A stretch of DNA of 63,288 nucleotides, taken from contig FJOG01000007.1 in the NCBI GenBank assembly GCA_900073065.1, forward strand, positions 1,938,101 through 2,001,388, read 5' to 3'. This document shows, in pieces, positions 34,484-45,925 of this stretch. The translations under genes and the position numbers were made by a program. The first letter of the stretch is position 1, and each line of letters starts with the position of its first letter. Source of the stretch: Phialocephala subalpina (Eukaryota > Ascomycota > Leotiomycetes > Helotiales > Mollisiaceae). Below the pieces are notes generated by a model. That model made no database searches. It was not told where the DNA came from and was given only the letters and a program-made list of their open reading frames with translations.

Positions 34484-36271
34484 ATGCCTTTCTACACGGC
34501 GAGCAAAGCGACCTTTGAGGTTGGAGGAAGAGAGTTTCCCAGGATAACATGGTACAAGGACAGGAATCTGAGGACGCTGTACATCTGCTTGATGTTCGCT
34601 GTCCTCACTTCTGCTACCAATGGTTATGATGGATCCATGATGAACGGTCTCCAGGCTCTGCCCCAGTGGAAGAATTGCGAGTATCTTGAGCAAATTGTAC
34701 GAGCACCTATTAATGTCTATTAGCATTCAACAACCCAGGGGCTTCAACTCGAGGTCTTTTGAACGCCATCATGTCTGTCGGTTCCATCGTCGCGCTTCCA
34801 ATTACTCCATATATCGCCGATATTGCTGGTAGACGCGCTGGTGTTATCACCGGATGTCTCATCATGATTCTTGGAGTCATACTCCAGTCCGTTGGAGCCA
34901 ACATCTCCATGTTCATTGCTGCTCGTTTCCTCATCGGTTTTGGTGTAAGTGTTGCCTTCAAAGTATACAAAAGAAGCAAACTGACTCCAACATTCAGGTC
35001 GCCATCGCTCACGGATCTGCACCTCTTCTGATTGCAGAATTGTGCCATCCCCAACATCGAGCCATTTTCACGACCATTTACAACAGTACTTGGTACTTTG
35101 GCAGTATCGTTGCTTCTTGGTTGACATACGGTACGTTGCTCTTGCCGAGCTTGAATAGATCAAGCATGTTCTGACGAATCTAGGAACGAATGGAATCCAG
35201 AATCATTGGGCGTGGAGAATTCCATCAATGGTCCAAGCTCTTCCATCGGTCATCCAATTGATTGCCATCTGGTTGGTGCCTGAGTCTCCACGTTACCTGA
35301 TCGCCAAGGGCAAGAACGAGAAAGCTCTGCAGATTCTCGGCAAGGCACACGCCCAAGGGAACATCGAGGATGAGCTTGTCCAAATCGAATATCGCGAAAT
35401 CCGAGAGACCCTTCAGCTTGAGAAGGAGTTCGAGCAAAATGGATGGCTCCAACTGTTCAGCACCAAAGGCAACCGCCATCGTCTTGTCATCCTTATCTCC
35501 CTTGGATTCTTCTCTCAATGGTCTGGTAACGGACTCGTCTCATACTACATGACCGATGTCCTCAAGGGTGCTGGTGTTACGAACCCAAAGCTTCAGCTTG
35601 AAATCAACGGCATTCTCAATATCATCAACTTCCTTACCGCCGTCACGATGTGCTTCTTCATCGACAAATTCGGTCGTCGCCCATTGTTCCTCTTCGCCAC
35701 TGCAGGCATGTGTGCAGCCTTCTGCGTCTGGACCGTTTGCGCTGCTCAGTACGTCAAGACTAAGGTTGCCTCTGCTGCCAATGCCGAGATTGCGTTCATC
35801 TTCATCTACTACGTCTTCTACAACTGTGCCTGGTCCGGGCTATTGGTCGGATACGCAGTCGAGATTCTCCCTTACAAGCTTCGTGCCAAGGTAAGTTCCC
35901 TTCTCCTCTGCTTCTAGATTCAGTACTAACAATCTCAGGGATTGACTCTCATGTTCTTGGCCGTCGATCTTGCACTCTTCTTCAATTCCTATGTCAACCC
36001 CGTCGCTCTCAATCATTTGGGCTGGAAATACTACATCGTTTATGATGTCTGGTTGTTCATCGAACTCGTCGTCGTCTACTTTTTCTACATTGAGACCCGA
36101 AACACCCCTCTTGAGGAAATCGTCAAGTTCTTCGATGGCGAGCAGGCATTGCTTGGTGGTGATCTTGCGACGGAGAAGGCAAGGGCTATTCTTATCGAGG
36201 AGGCTGGTGACCACAAGGTTGCGACTATTCAGCATACTGAGATCGGTACTCCTACTAGTGAGAAGATCTAG
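34484..36271 (+). CDS. MFS sugar transporter (hexose/lactose-permease type)
   Basis: Five exons (34484-34676, 34724-34944, 34998-35130, 35184-35890, 35939-36271) join in phase to 528 residues. Sugar-porter signatures are present: NGYDGSMMNGLQALP near TM1, ARFLIGFG, PESPRYLIAKGK after TM6, a central cytoplasmic loop, and DKFGRRPLF after TM8. The last residues are a charged cytoplasmic tail. It should move a mono- or disaccharide by proton symport at the plasma membrane; the exact substrate cannot be read. Intron 1 (34677-34723) fits only as a GC-AG intron (GCGAGT...TTAG), giving QWKN-S-FNNPGAST; the nearby GT donor breaks the frame. Confidence 0.9.
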
Positions 36272-36746
36272 GTGTTGGCGTGTTGAGAAGTGGTGGGGTG
36301 AGATTTCTTGTTCATATTGGAGAGGAACTGTTTATTACAGTCGGAATGAAGTAATCCACGATCATGATCTATATATCTCGCTACATTTATTCCTTGTGAA
36401 TATTGTTCGTGATGCCCATAGCATGAAAGTCTCATCTCTGCCCTAGGTACTTCCCGGCTGCCTGCTTCCAGCGGCAAGCCACTTCCTAAAACGGAAGGCG
36501 GGGTAAGTGGCGAAGCGAACTCCTTCCTCCCCGATCTCCCCGACCTCCCCTTTCAATTCCACGAATCCCCAAACTCTCAAAAGCCACACTCATCATTCTC
36601 TTTTTTTCCCCCACGCTACACATTTATCCTTCCGTTTGAAAACGCCACCCCCTCTCCCATCTAAAGAGGCTTACGCCCATAAACCGTGTATCTGCTAGCC
36701 GTCAGCCACCACCTCAAGCGTATGTGTGAAGTAGAGGGGGCAGTGT
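36272..36746. other. Intergenic between convergent genes
   Basis: 475 bp between the 3' ends of the transporter (plus) and the methyltransferase (minus). A C/T-rich stretch lies at 36520-36660. No gene. Confidence 0.6.
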
Positions 36747-38130
36747 TCACATAGGCCATTTCGCATGAATCTTAGTATCCTTCATCTCCTTCCTCGCATC
36801 CACAATGTAAACCTCCACTTCCTCAGCACTCATCCCCAACACTCTCGTAAACAGCGCCATAGAAAAGCCTGACAAGCCCGTGAGCATATTCTCACAATTC
36901 CACATTCCCAGCTCCTTAAACTTCGGGTCCTTAGGCCATCGATTCATAGGCCAGTAATGCACGAGCTCGATGACGTCGACGTATCCTGCTGCTTCGAGTT
37001 GTGCTTTATACCGTTTCGCGGAATCGATGTCACGGCCTAGTTTCTGGCTTGCTTCTAAGAGGAGAGTGGACCATCTTAGCAAGGCTGAAGAAGGGGTTAC
37101 ACTGTTGTCGTCGCATTCGCAGGGGAATACGGAGTCGGAGAGCTCGATGTAACCTCCTGGTGAGGTGTGTCTGTTGTTGTCAGTGAGATGAAAGGGGGAA
37201 GGCGGGCAAAGGGGATGGAGAGGAAGAGAAAGAAAAAGACGGACGCAAATGCTTGGGAGAAGAATTTTGGCCAGTCGGCGAGTGAGCCAGTCATCATTCG
37301 GGCGTGGATGAAGTCAAATTTTGAGGTGAATGTCCATTCTTCTTCTATGTCGTCTATTTCGAAATTTGCGTTTGGTGGGAGACTGTTGTGTTAGACGAAA
37401 ATTCCTCTACACTTGGATGGAGGGAACACACAATGCCGGTTGGATGGCACTCAAGTCGATTCCAAGGACCTGAGGGTGTCAGTGTTGGGCTTGGTGAAGA
37501 GCACCCGGAGATATACCTTTGATTCGGGATGCTCGTCGGCGTAATCGATTGCCCAGATTCCTGTTCCTGTCCCGACATCCAAGACTCGATGGATGGTGTA
37601 GTCCTTGTCTATTGGACAAAGGAACAGTTTGCCTTTGTAGGCTAGCGAGTAGATGTGGTGTTGAAGATCTGCCGAAGTCAGCTGAGGGAAGCAAGATGGG
37701 TTCGTGCCTTGTCACCTAGTCGCGAATTCTCTCCCTGCGCTGGTCGTTAGTGACTGTCATCGAGAATGATTTCTACGTTTACCTCGTCGTTTGGAAGCAC
37801 GTATTCTGCATGAGGTCAATGCGAGTCTCAATTGAATAGACGGACTGCTTACTGCCCGCTTTGTACGAATGGTACGTTCTTCCATTCTCGGTTCTGTTCT
37901 TCAAAATGCTCGATCCGATCGATGTCGTGGAACTTGCCAATGTGGCATCCTTTGGAGATCAGCTCAGAAGCTTAGAATTCGTGTAATCACGCACGTCTCC
38001 AAGTGCAGAGTCTCCATCATCGATGTGGTCATCGGCCTGGGATGCGTCAATACTAGTAGTTCGAGGAGCCGAGTTTAGGAGATCTTACCTCTGCCTCGAT
38101 GAATTGAGGGGCATTGGAAAGCTCTGCCAT
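36747..38130 (-). CDS. LaeA-like SAM-dependent methyltransferase
   Basis: Nine exons (38130-38089, 38036-37995, 37949-37853, 37805-37783, 37734-37716, 37668-37517, 37469-37432, 37382-37245, 37170-36747) join in phase to 324 residues. Family landmarks in order: ENGRTYHSYKAG, LDLQHH, SAM-binding VLDVGTGTGIWAIDYAD, VLGIDLSAIQP, FEIDDIEEEWTF, FDFIHARMMTGSLADWP, PGGYIELSD. These are typical of LaeA-like methyltransferases, some of which control or belong to secondary-metabolite clusters. Eight introns of 45-74 bp are used; one donor is the weak GTCCGT. The C-terminus stops at IHAKWPM, about ten residues before the usual end (…YVVYG…), so the tail is shortened. It is convergent with the sugar transporter. 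Confidence 0.85.
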
Positions 38131-39929
38131 GTCTGGAAAACGAATGCCAATATCACAATAACGTATTACCCTCCTGTTATCAATTTGTGATACAGTGATA
38201 CTCGAGTGTCAAAGAGGTAAAAAGTTAGGGTCCAAGGGAACCTTCTCAATTCATACCCCTCGTCTCTACCATGTAGGTCCATCTCACCTCCCCAATACGT
38301 TCTCATCCCACCAATGAACGTGTTCTCGCATGGCGTCCACATATCTCGTATCCGAATCACAGCATATCATCGGCGACCTAAGCTCTTGGAAGCCTTCTAC
38401 CTTTCCTTTTCTCGGAGCAAAATTGCAAGGCTTCCACATTTGACACGGCCCGCCGCTCTCGCAGTCAAGAAAGCCCCACATTCCGAATCCATCCAATGCT
38501 CAATTATAGAGGCCGAGGTTGTGGACCCGAAAGTGATTCGAATGTTGGATGTTTTAGGAGAGGGTAAGCGCTCGCGAAAAGTGCTGGACCCGACAGTTTG
38601 GTTCCGTCCCACTTTGCCCCGAGCTGACCATACGGGGAAGTGAAGAGTTCGGACGTTGTCCGTTTTGTGTGCATATGTAAGTGCGGCCGCAGAGTTAGTT
38701 CGTATTTCGTATGCAGTGTGTTCGTGGCTTTGCGTTTGGAGCAGATTTGAGAGGGTCAAATAAACTTTAAATATGGAAGGTTGGCGGGTGTTTTGCTCGA
38801 CTTGAAAAAGAAATCGATTTCCGGAGAGAATTTTCGTGACGCATGTCCTCGAATAAAGCTTTTCAAATGGTAAAGTGGAAGGTATTCTCAAGGGCATTTG
38901 AGTGAGATTAAGTAAACCAGTTTAGTGATGTTGACAGCAACTTTCCTGGCAGAAATCATTCAAAAGACGGAAGAGAAGGACACATCCCGCTGCAACGAGC
39001 CTCAGATCCCAACACCTTGATTGCTAGAATCAGGGCTTTAGAGTTTCTAGCAAGATGACTAGAAATTTTTAGAACTCATTCACATGAACAGCACCATCGT
39101 CATAAAGTTGCTCAGTCTTGTCTTGGCAGAATGAAAGGCGGTGAGAGGAGTTGTCCTCAATGTATAGAATTTGATGTTAATAATAAATAAACTTTTCATC
39201 ATGGTCACTTAGACGATATGTGTGCAGAGCTCTGATGTTCTTGACGTTTTGAATTGCAGGAAATGTAATATTGTGTCACATGACGACCCCCACTGTAGAA
39301 CTTGAGCTACATCTTGGAGTTTTCTTGTGCTGCAATTACTTGCACAGACCTGCCGGATTGTCTAACCATCTTAATTCCTTCCAACGGTTTAGCTTCAAAG
39401 GTTAAAGACATATTGCGTTCAAGTATCGATCCCGGCGATTGAAGCGACTTGCTGATAGCTTTGAATGTGTTGCTGCAACACCATGGCTACATTTTGAATA
39501 TTGTATCAACATTGGTCAGAGTATTCGTGATAATGCCCTTGCTTGAACAAAGTTTTGATTCCTTGAATCAAGCGTGGAATCAGGCGTGGCACAAGAAGAG
39601 ACTGAAAACGACGCGCACAAGGCTTGTGACGAAGGTTGAAGGTCAAAGGGCTACGTGAATGCCAGGCACTTGCCCAACTCCAAGGCTTCACCTTTGAGCG
39701 GATGACACCGCACGTGAATCTTTGCGCCTGAATGACGACCGATAGCCTCGTCTATGATGGGAGACTATTTAATCGCAACTTCGTCGACTTCCGACCACCA
39801 TAAACAAACAACTTCAAGACACGACAACACTTCAACGGCAAGTCCTCAACTTTGACAAGAACTCTTTCAACACTTCGAAAGAAATTTCATTGAACTATCA
39901 GACAAACCTCAAACAAACTCACCGCCAAA
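38131..39929. other. Intergenic, possible decayed coding on minus strand
   Basis: Just upstream of the methyltransferase, minus-strand frames at 38166-38360 and 38284-38496 hold coding-like sequence (VEGFQELRSPMICCDSDTRY; EMDLHGRDEGYELRRFPWTL) that would join through a frameshift. No family is recognised. From 38900 to 39900 nothing is seen; it includes the promoter of the next gene. Confidence 0.35.
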
Positions 39930-40412
39930 ATGAAGACCTCAATCCTCACTGTCGCGTCCGCCCTCCTCACCTTCGTCGCAGCCGCCAACCAGATCGACAA
40001 CCCACTCGGCTTCATCGGCTTCGAAGGTGCAGCTCTCGACTCTACCTCAAGCACCATCCAAATCACCGAGACCCGTTCCTCCACCGTCGTCCTCTTCGTC
40101 AGCGATGCGTCCACTGGCTACAGCACCGGCCTTGAGACCACGACTGAGACCATCTCCTCCGTCCTTACCCATTCTGGAACCACCACCAGTGAGCACTACA
40201 CTACTACAATCACCTCTACTCTCTCGATTCCTACCACTACTTACCCAGCTACCTCGAAGCTCTTGGTTGGTGGTTCGGCTACTACTTCGTCCGCTGCTTC
40301 CTCGACCTCCACCTCGGCTTCCAGTTCGACTTCGAAGGCTGCGGCTCCAAGCTTGGCCGTTGATATTGGTGGATTGTTGGGTGTTGCGGCTGGTGTTGTT
40401 GTTTTGCTTTGA
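39930..40412 (+). CDS. Small secreted Ser/Thr-rich GPI-anchored wall protein
   Basis: A single exon of 160 residues. The N-terminal signal peptide is MKTSILTVASALLTFVAA. The mature part is mostly Ser and Thr (TTETISSVLTHSGTTTSEHY, then Ser/Thr/Ala runs), expected to be heavily O-glycosylated. The C-terminus is a hydrophobic tail (VDIGGLLGVAAGVVVLL) after a small-residue stretch, as for GPI attachment. Such proteins sit at the plasma membrane or cell wall. There is no enzymatic domain, and the start is unambiguous because the signal peptide follows directly. Confidence 0.85.
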   Translation: MKTSILTVASALLTFVAAANQIDNPLGFIGFEGAALDSTSSTIQITETRSSTVVLFVSDASTGYSTGLETTTETISSVLTHSGTTTSEHYTTTITSTLSIPTTTYPATSKLLVGGSATTSSAASSTSTSASSSTSKAAAPSLAVDIGGLLGVAAGVVVLL

Positions 40413-41439
40413 GATGGGTATGTCGCGTCCACGAGCATAACTCGAGCACCACTGACATGTCTGCAGCTTCGCAAGGACTCACTCGAGAGGACGTTTCCAT
40501 AGCAGCTGCTGGATCTAACTCTTAAAGCGGGAACAAAATACAGTCGAGCATAGCGAAATACAGGCGTTTATTTGTTTGGCTGGGAGGATTTGCATGGCGA
40601 GAAAGGGAATGGGTGATGAATTGTGCATGGATTTTCTTTCTGCGGTAAACTGTACGATATGCGGGCATACAAAAGTCTGGACTTGAACAATGCGATGCGT
40701 ACCCTTTGCGATGGTCCCGAGATACCTGGCTCTGTGATACCCGATCAATCGTGCATCGAGTTCGGAATCAATTTGGGAATCTTGCAACGGCAATGAAGCT
40801 GGCACCATGGGTCTTGGAATCTGCCCCTCAGTTCTTGTCCAGTCTTCGAGCCCGTTGCCAGCCGCCACATATTAGTACTCTTTGGAACTTTCACTCGAAG
40901 GGCACTCTGTTGGCGTTTATCTTCAAATGACTTCGCCATTTGAATGCCCGTCCATGCAAAAAGTGATTCTTTTGGTATCTTGCCGTCAGGACTCGACTTT
41001 GGCGAGTACGGACACTGAGAGGCAGATGCTCGACCAAATTACAGTCAATTGTGCTAGCAGAATGCTCAAACTCGATTGATTTAATGTCAAAAGTTCCAAG
41101 ATAGCAGGGCAAACACAAGGAGTACAGACATTAGAGCAGAGATATTGTCGGTGCTGGAAGCGATGATCTTGCACTTGCGGTCAATAACAGCTATCAACAG
41201 CATCCCCATCGACTTCAGATTAGAGACTCCTCCATCATTACAATATTCGATAATTAAAGAATTTTATTAAAGGAAGAAGAAGGAATAGTGAAGCTTGGGA
41301 CATTTGAAGTCGGCCTCGCTGACTCAGCACCCCATCTCTAAGCTCTCGAAGCTCTCGACCTCCATCTAAACTTCGCACCTTTCACCAACCACATCACGAC
41401 CAACCCAACTTCCAGAACTCAATCACCTCCCCCCTCAAA
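40413..41439. other. Intergenic, no gene recognised
   Basis: About 1 kb with only short overlapping frames and no motif. It contains the 3' end of the wall-protein gene and the promoter of the DUF423 gene. Confidence 0.5.
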
Positions 41440-41866
41440 ATGCCAATCCCATTCTGGACAATCGGCAGCATCTACGGCGCCACCGCCGTCGCATTCGGAG
41501 CCTTCGGAGCCCACGGCCTCAAGAAGAAGATCGCAGACCCAGCACGAATCGCGAACTGGAATACAGCTGCTCATTATCAAGTACCTTTCCCCACCCCCTT
41601 TCTATAGGTATTATGCTAATTTGGATCTGCTACAGCTCGTCCATAGTGGTGTTCTCCTGCTCGTATCTTCCGTCGCGCCCAAGAATACACTCGCATCAGG
41701 TCTCCTGGTTGCTGGCATGACTATGTTTAGTGGTAGCATCTACCTCCTGACACTGGATCCGCAGAGATTCAAGGCGCTGGGACCGGTTACGCCGTTGGGT
41801 GGATTGTGCTTGATTGGTGGGTGGGCTGCGTTGGCGTTTGGGAAGAGGATTCCTTTCCCGAGATGA
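41440..41866 (+). CDS. DUF423 / TMEM256-like small membrane protein
   Basis: Two exons (41440-41580, 41636-41866) join in phase after codon 47 (HYQ|LVHSG) to 123 residues. The family hallmarks are GAFGAHGLKKK and a following NWNTAAHYQLVHSG, then MFSGSIYLLTLD and PLGGLCLIGGWAALAF. Four hydrophobic segments are visible. The DUF423 family occurs in bacteria and eukaryotes, and its molecular role is not established. The 55-bp intron uses GTACCT...CTACAG. Confidence 0.9.
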
Positions 41867-43078
41867 TAGGGAGGGTGCTCGAGGTGTACATATGGGTCAT
41901 TGCTGGCGTATGGGCGTTTGGGATGTGATGAACAACTCCTCTTTGCATTGGGATTGAGATGGGAATGACAAGTGTACTAATATATGGAAGTCATGGGAGC
42001 CATACGTTGCAATGGAGAGTGGCTCTTCGAGGGTACGTTTTCCAAGTACGTCCCAGTTGTTCTGGAAGGATCCATCCTCTAGTCTAGAACGTTTTACACG
42101 GAAGGGCTTATCACGCATATCCAATGTGTTCGTCCAAGTGGTTCTATACATTCTATTCCGACTGGTCAAGGCGGTGGAGATGCAATGCTAGAAGCACGTA
42201 GTTTTGCGAGGACATGCCTTGTTCTAATATACTTCTGTTTGTCCTGGTTGGGAATTTCTCTCTGAGCTTGGAGAGAGGAGGACCAAGTATACCTAGTTGG
42301 TATGATTGTGCAAGTGCTTCCTTCTCTATTGCCTATTCAAAGTATTCACAGCGCAAATGCAATTGTGTGGATATAGTGCATGTTCAGGCATCGATTCCAA
42401 TGCTGAATCCAGCTCTTGGAGACAAATCGATACTTTGTTTCGTTGCCACCTTCCTCTTGTACCAACTGCCGGTTTTCAATCTTCATGTTAGGTCAAAGTA
42501 TCGTGGATCTAGAAGACTGATGGCTCGACAAAGCCATAACGCCGCGATGTCCACGGAGGATCCTGCATTAATAAGGAAATAGCCTATCAACGGATCCAAA
42601 TTCCTAGTGAAAAGTCCCACGATTTTTAGTCATCTCGGCATTCGCTCTCAAAACGCCTAGCGTGAATGCCGAAGTCACGATATTTCTCATAATCACAGCA
42701 CCTGCTTAAGTCATCCCGGAGACATCTCAAAAGTCTCCGGCGCGGAGCGGACCTTTCGATCCCCAGCATTTTCGCAAGAATCATCGGATGCCTAGAACTT
42801 CCTGACATAACACGTTCCAGAAGATAAGATTCGGGCATAGGTTCCTCCTAGCCTAGCGCGGGGCACTATGCGAGATACGCGCATTGGTCTTCGTCGTGAA
42901 CTTCATGATCAATCGATGCTTATATCGAGGACTGCTTGAATATATAAGGAGCGGGAGATCCTTGGTCTCAACTCAATCTCAGCCTCAACTCACAGTCAAT
43001 ATCGATTTGTCTCGGAACCTAAACATTCTCATCGAGCATTCAAGCCACCAACGCCGGAGTTTCATACCAACAGCAAGA
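41867..43078. other. Intergenic, no gene recognised
   Basis: 1.2 kb without convincing coding sequence. A TATATAAG at 42941-42948, 138 bp before the next start codon, is a likely core promoter. Confidence 0.5.
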
Positions 43079-44047
43079 TGTCTTCCTTCAAGAACATCGC
43101 CCTCCTTGGTGTGAGTCTCCCAAGAAATATTCGCGAGCTTCACTGACTTCATTCAAGCCACCGGCAACCTCGGATCCCGCATCCTCACAGCCCTCAACAA
43201 TGCAGGCTTCACCGTCACAGCCATTCAGCGCAAGGACTCGACCAATGTCCCCAAAGGTGCCGCCAAAAGCCTCAAAGTCGACTTGAGCAGCGAAGCGGAC
43301 CTCACCACTGCATTCAAAAACCAAGACGTCGTCGTCTCCGCTCTTCCTTACCCCCGTCTGGCGAGTGACAAAATTTGGATGAACGCCGCCATCAACGCTG
43401 GAGTGAAACGCATCGTCCCATCCGAATACAGCACTAATCTTGAGAACAAGAATGCGCAAAAGCTTCCCATCATTTTTTCTAAGCTCGAGATTAGGAAGTA
43501 CATAGAGGGACTAGCGAGCGAGGGAAAGATTGAATGGTCAAGTGTCAACAATGGGCCTTTTCTGGTTCCTTACCTATGGTTAAGCGGCGCAATGGGTCCC
43601 AACGCAAAAGCTAAGACAGCTACGATTCACGACGGCGGGAACAAAACTGTCGCTACTACAACCCTCGAACGGATCGGTGAAGGTGTTGCTGCTTCTCTCC
43701 TTCCCGGCAACGTCGAAAAGACGAAGAACAAGCCGATTTATGTTTACTCAACAGCTCTATCCGAGCGAAAAGTCGTTGATATGGTTTCCAAGCTACTGGG
43801 AGGAGTGGAGTTCAAGGAGACGGATCTGAGCGTTGAGCAGATTACTAAGGATGCGTTTGCGAGGTGGGAGGCCAGTGATAAGAAGGGGCATGACTTTGCG
43901 TTTTATATGCCGTTTTGTTATGGGGATGGGTATGGGGGAGACTTCAGGGATCAGGCTATGAATAAGGAGTTAGGACTTAAGGAAATGACGGATGCGGAAG
44001 TGGAGGAGTTCTTCAAGAGAGCGTTGAAAAAGCAGGGTCTCATTTAG
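43079..44047 (+). CDS. NmrA / isoflavone-reductase-like NAD(P)-dependent oxidoreductase
   Basis: Exon 1 starts at 43079 (MSSFKNIALL) and a short intron leads to ATGNLGSRILTALNNAGFTV, the dinucleotide-binding fold. Further family features are DVVVSALPYPRLASDK, IVPSEYSTN, SVNNGPFLVPYL and a C-terminal FFKRALKKQGLI, about 305 residues. Fungal members are reductases or redox-sensing regulators; the substrate is not readable. The exon 1 junction is odd. The good donor GTGAGT (after CTT GGT) leaves the wrong phase for the CAAG acceptor, while the in-phase solution needs the poor donor GTGTGA and loses the first Gly of GATGNLG. A one-base deletion at the acceptor would also explain this. Confidence 0.8.
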
Positions 44048-44405
44048 TGATCTAGGATCATGAGCGAGAGGATTTCTGAAACTTGGTTTGTACATACAGG
44101 GTGCGGAAATGTCTCTACTTCACCCTTATGCTTCACATTATCCTGTGCTTCCTTTCTTAATTTCCATGTTCACGCTTTTCTTATCCATCGCTTATCGGAT
44201 CCATAATCCTGGTGTGCTGCCAACTGAGAGTCGAGACTCGCTTTCTGAACCAACGGTTTACATGAATGAATATCTACCCCGTCGAAGTCTACCCAAGATT
44301 ACGAGCCTCACGTAAGCCACTCTACACTCAAGTAAAACTCCTTTCTACTGTCTACATTGCACTTCTACATGTAACCAAGTGTTCTTCCACTTCAATTCAT
44401 CCAAG
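44048..44405. other. Intergenic
   Basis: 358 bp between two plus-strand genes. Nothing but the expected terminator and promoter. Confidence 0.5.
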
Positions 44406-45017
44406 ATGCCAGAACACTGGGAAGACTTCTCCGCCCCCTGGTGCCAACGCATCCTCACCAACCCCCAAGCCTACATCCCCAAATCGCCAGACCGCAGTCC
44501 CCCACCACCATGGGACAAACTCTGCTCGAACCGAATTATCTCCCTATCCCTCAACACCCCACGCGCAATCCGCGCCTTCCAACCCACCATGTCTCCGATC
44601 TCAGAATCTGATAAGAAAATTGGGATCGTGAGTTCGTTTCCGAAGCAGACATTAAATTTAATTAGTGTTGGGGATGGGATGGATGGGTGGAATGGAGTTT
44701 TGGCAGGGGGTGCGGTAAGTTTGATGTTAGATATCACGACGGGGATCATGGCGATGGAAGTTCTTGAACAAGAATCACTTGCCTGGACATTGGAGTTGAT
44801 CACCAGATTCAAAAAGGCTGTGAAGACGCCAAATGTGCTTTTGGTGAGATCCTGGCTTGGAAGTAGAGAGGAGGGAGGAAGAAAGATAGTTATTAAGGCG
44901 AGGTTGGAGGATGGCGAGGGGACTGTTTTTGCGGATGCTGATGCGTTGTATATTGGGCAGAAGGAGAAGAGGATGGACGAGGATGTGACAGGGAAGAAAG
45001 AGAAGGCAAATTTATGA
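44406..45017 (+). CDS. Hotdog-fold thioesterase-like protein
   Basis: A single exon of 203 residues starting MPEHWEDFSAPWC. The core GWNGVLAGGAVSLMLDITTGIMA matches the hotdog helix of the PaaI/4HBT thioesterase superfamily, followed by LAWTLELITRFKKAVKTPNV and a strand-rich second half (KIVIKARLEDGEGTVFADADALYI). Such proteins usually hydrolyse acyl-CoA thioesters; some have no activity. The C-terminal tail is Lys/Glu-rich. No intron is needed. The start was chosen at the first Met that follows a stop-free leader; an upstream start at 44379 is less likely. Confidence 0.75.
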   Translation: MPEHWEDFSAPWCQRILTNPQAYIPKSPDRSPPPPWDKLCSNRIISLSLNTPRAIRAFQPTMSPISESDKKIGIVSSFPKQTLNLISVGDGMDGWNGVLAGGAVSLMLDITTGIMAMEVLEQESLAWTLELITRFKKAVKTPNVLLVRSWLGSREEGGRKIVIKARLEDGEGTVFADADALYIGQKEKRMDEDVTGKKEKANL

Positions 45018-45309
45018 GCTGAAATGCTTAGAATTCAATCAAGCTGAAGAGCTCGTAGATCGATTTAATAACTACGGCGATGATCTGATCCTGCTGCAAC
45101 ATCTCGTGCGCCTTAGGGGTCTCTCGTCCTGGAATCTAAGCGTCACTTGTCGTTCCGCAAACGCTACGTCCCCCAGTTTCCCTGTACAGCCTGTACAACT
45201 CCCATGATCAGAAGTAGAAGCTGAAGTACCACCTCGACACCACCACATAACCCACCCCTAAGCACCCTCTTCTTAATCACCGTTAAAACGCAAATCTAAA
45301 ATCTTCACC
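45018..45309. other. Intergenic
   Basis: 292 bp with no coding sequence seen. Confidence 0.5.
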
Positions 45310-45694
45310 ATGCAGCTGCAACGCTCAATCGCTGTCGCGGCGCCTACATTACCAGCTACACTCCTTGGCCCTCCTTCACCTTCCATCGTATCCTGCCCCG
45401 CCGGCTAAATATTCCAATGCTGCCACACTATGGTCTTCAACTCCCAAGCAGCTACCCTCACGATCAGCCTATGACTTCCGGTCCCAAACGAGCCGAATTT
45501 CTAGACGGGGATTGGCCGTGCGGATTACACGTCTAATGTTCGTACCGAGGTGTCGGGATTAGGGAATAGGCAGTGTTGTAAGCTTGTTGTGGTGAGTGTT
45601 TGGAGGTGGGAGAGGGAGTGGCGAGGGTGAGCTGATGTGGCGTGAAAAACAGTTGACGAGTTTTGGGTATGATTGTCCGAATGCGGAGTCTTGA
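45310..45694 (+). pseudogene. Hydrophobin-like small secreted protein, three nonsense codons
   Basis: Exon 1 (45310-45591) and exon 2 (45653-45694) join in phase across a GTGAGT...AACAG intron and end FGYDCPNAES. The cysteine layout C-x7-CC ... CC-x11-C recalls class I hydrophobins, but the two cysteines expected between the pairs are missing, so the family call is tentative. The frame is broken by TAA (after CPAG), TGA and TAG, each one C-to-T change from CAA, CGA and CAG. Hydrophobins are secreted amphipathic coat proteins. No working protein is expected. Confidence 0.4.
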
Positions 45695-45925
45695 TCGAGG
45701 TGAGCGGGGCGGAGCGGACGTGTTGCCGCTGGGTGGAGATTGTGGAGAGACAATGTGCCAGCTTTGGCGATGAAGAAATGCAGGGACATTGGTGTTGGGC
45801 TCAATGTGCCCAGTTTGGAAACAGCATAGGAGGCAATGGCACGCGGGAAATATCGAATAAATGCAACCAAAAATGGGACATCATGCGAGGCATAAAAACC
45901 CCTTTCTCATTTCAACTTCCTACTC

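Noticed and set aside
36747..37400. Calling the methyltransferase a frameshifted pseudogene
   Set aside because: The apparent breaks are resolved by eight small introns, all in phase.
38397..38897. 166-codon minus-strand frame
   Set aside because: No motif, no splice context and overlapping frames on both strands; likely chance.
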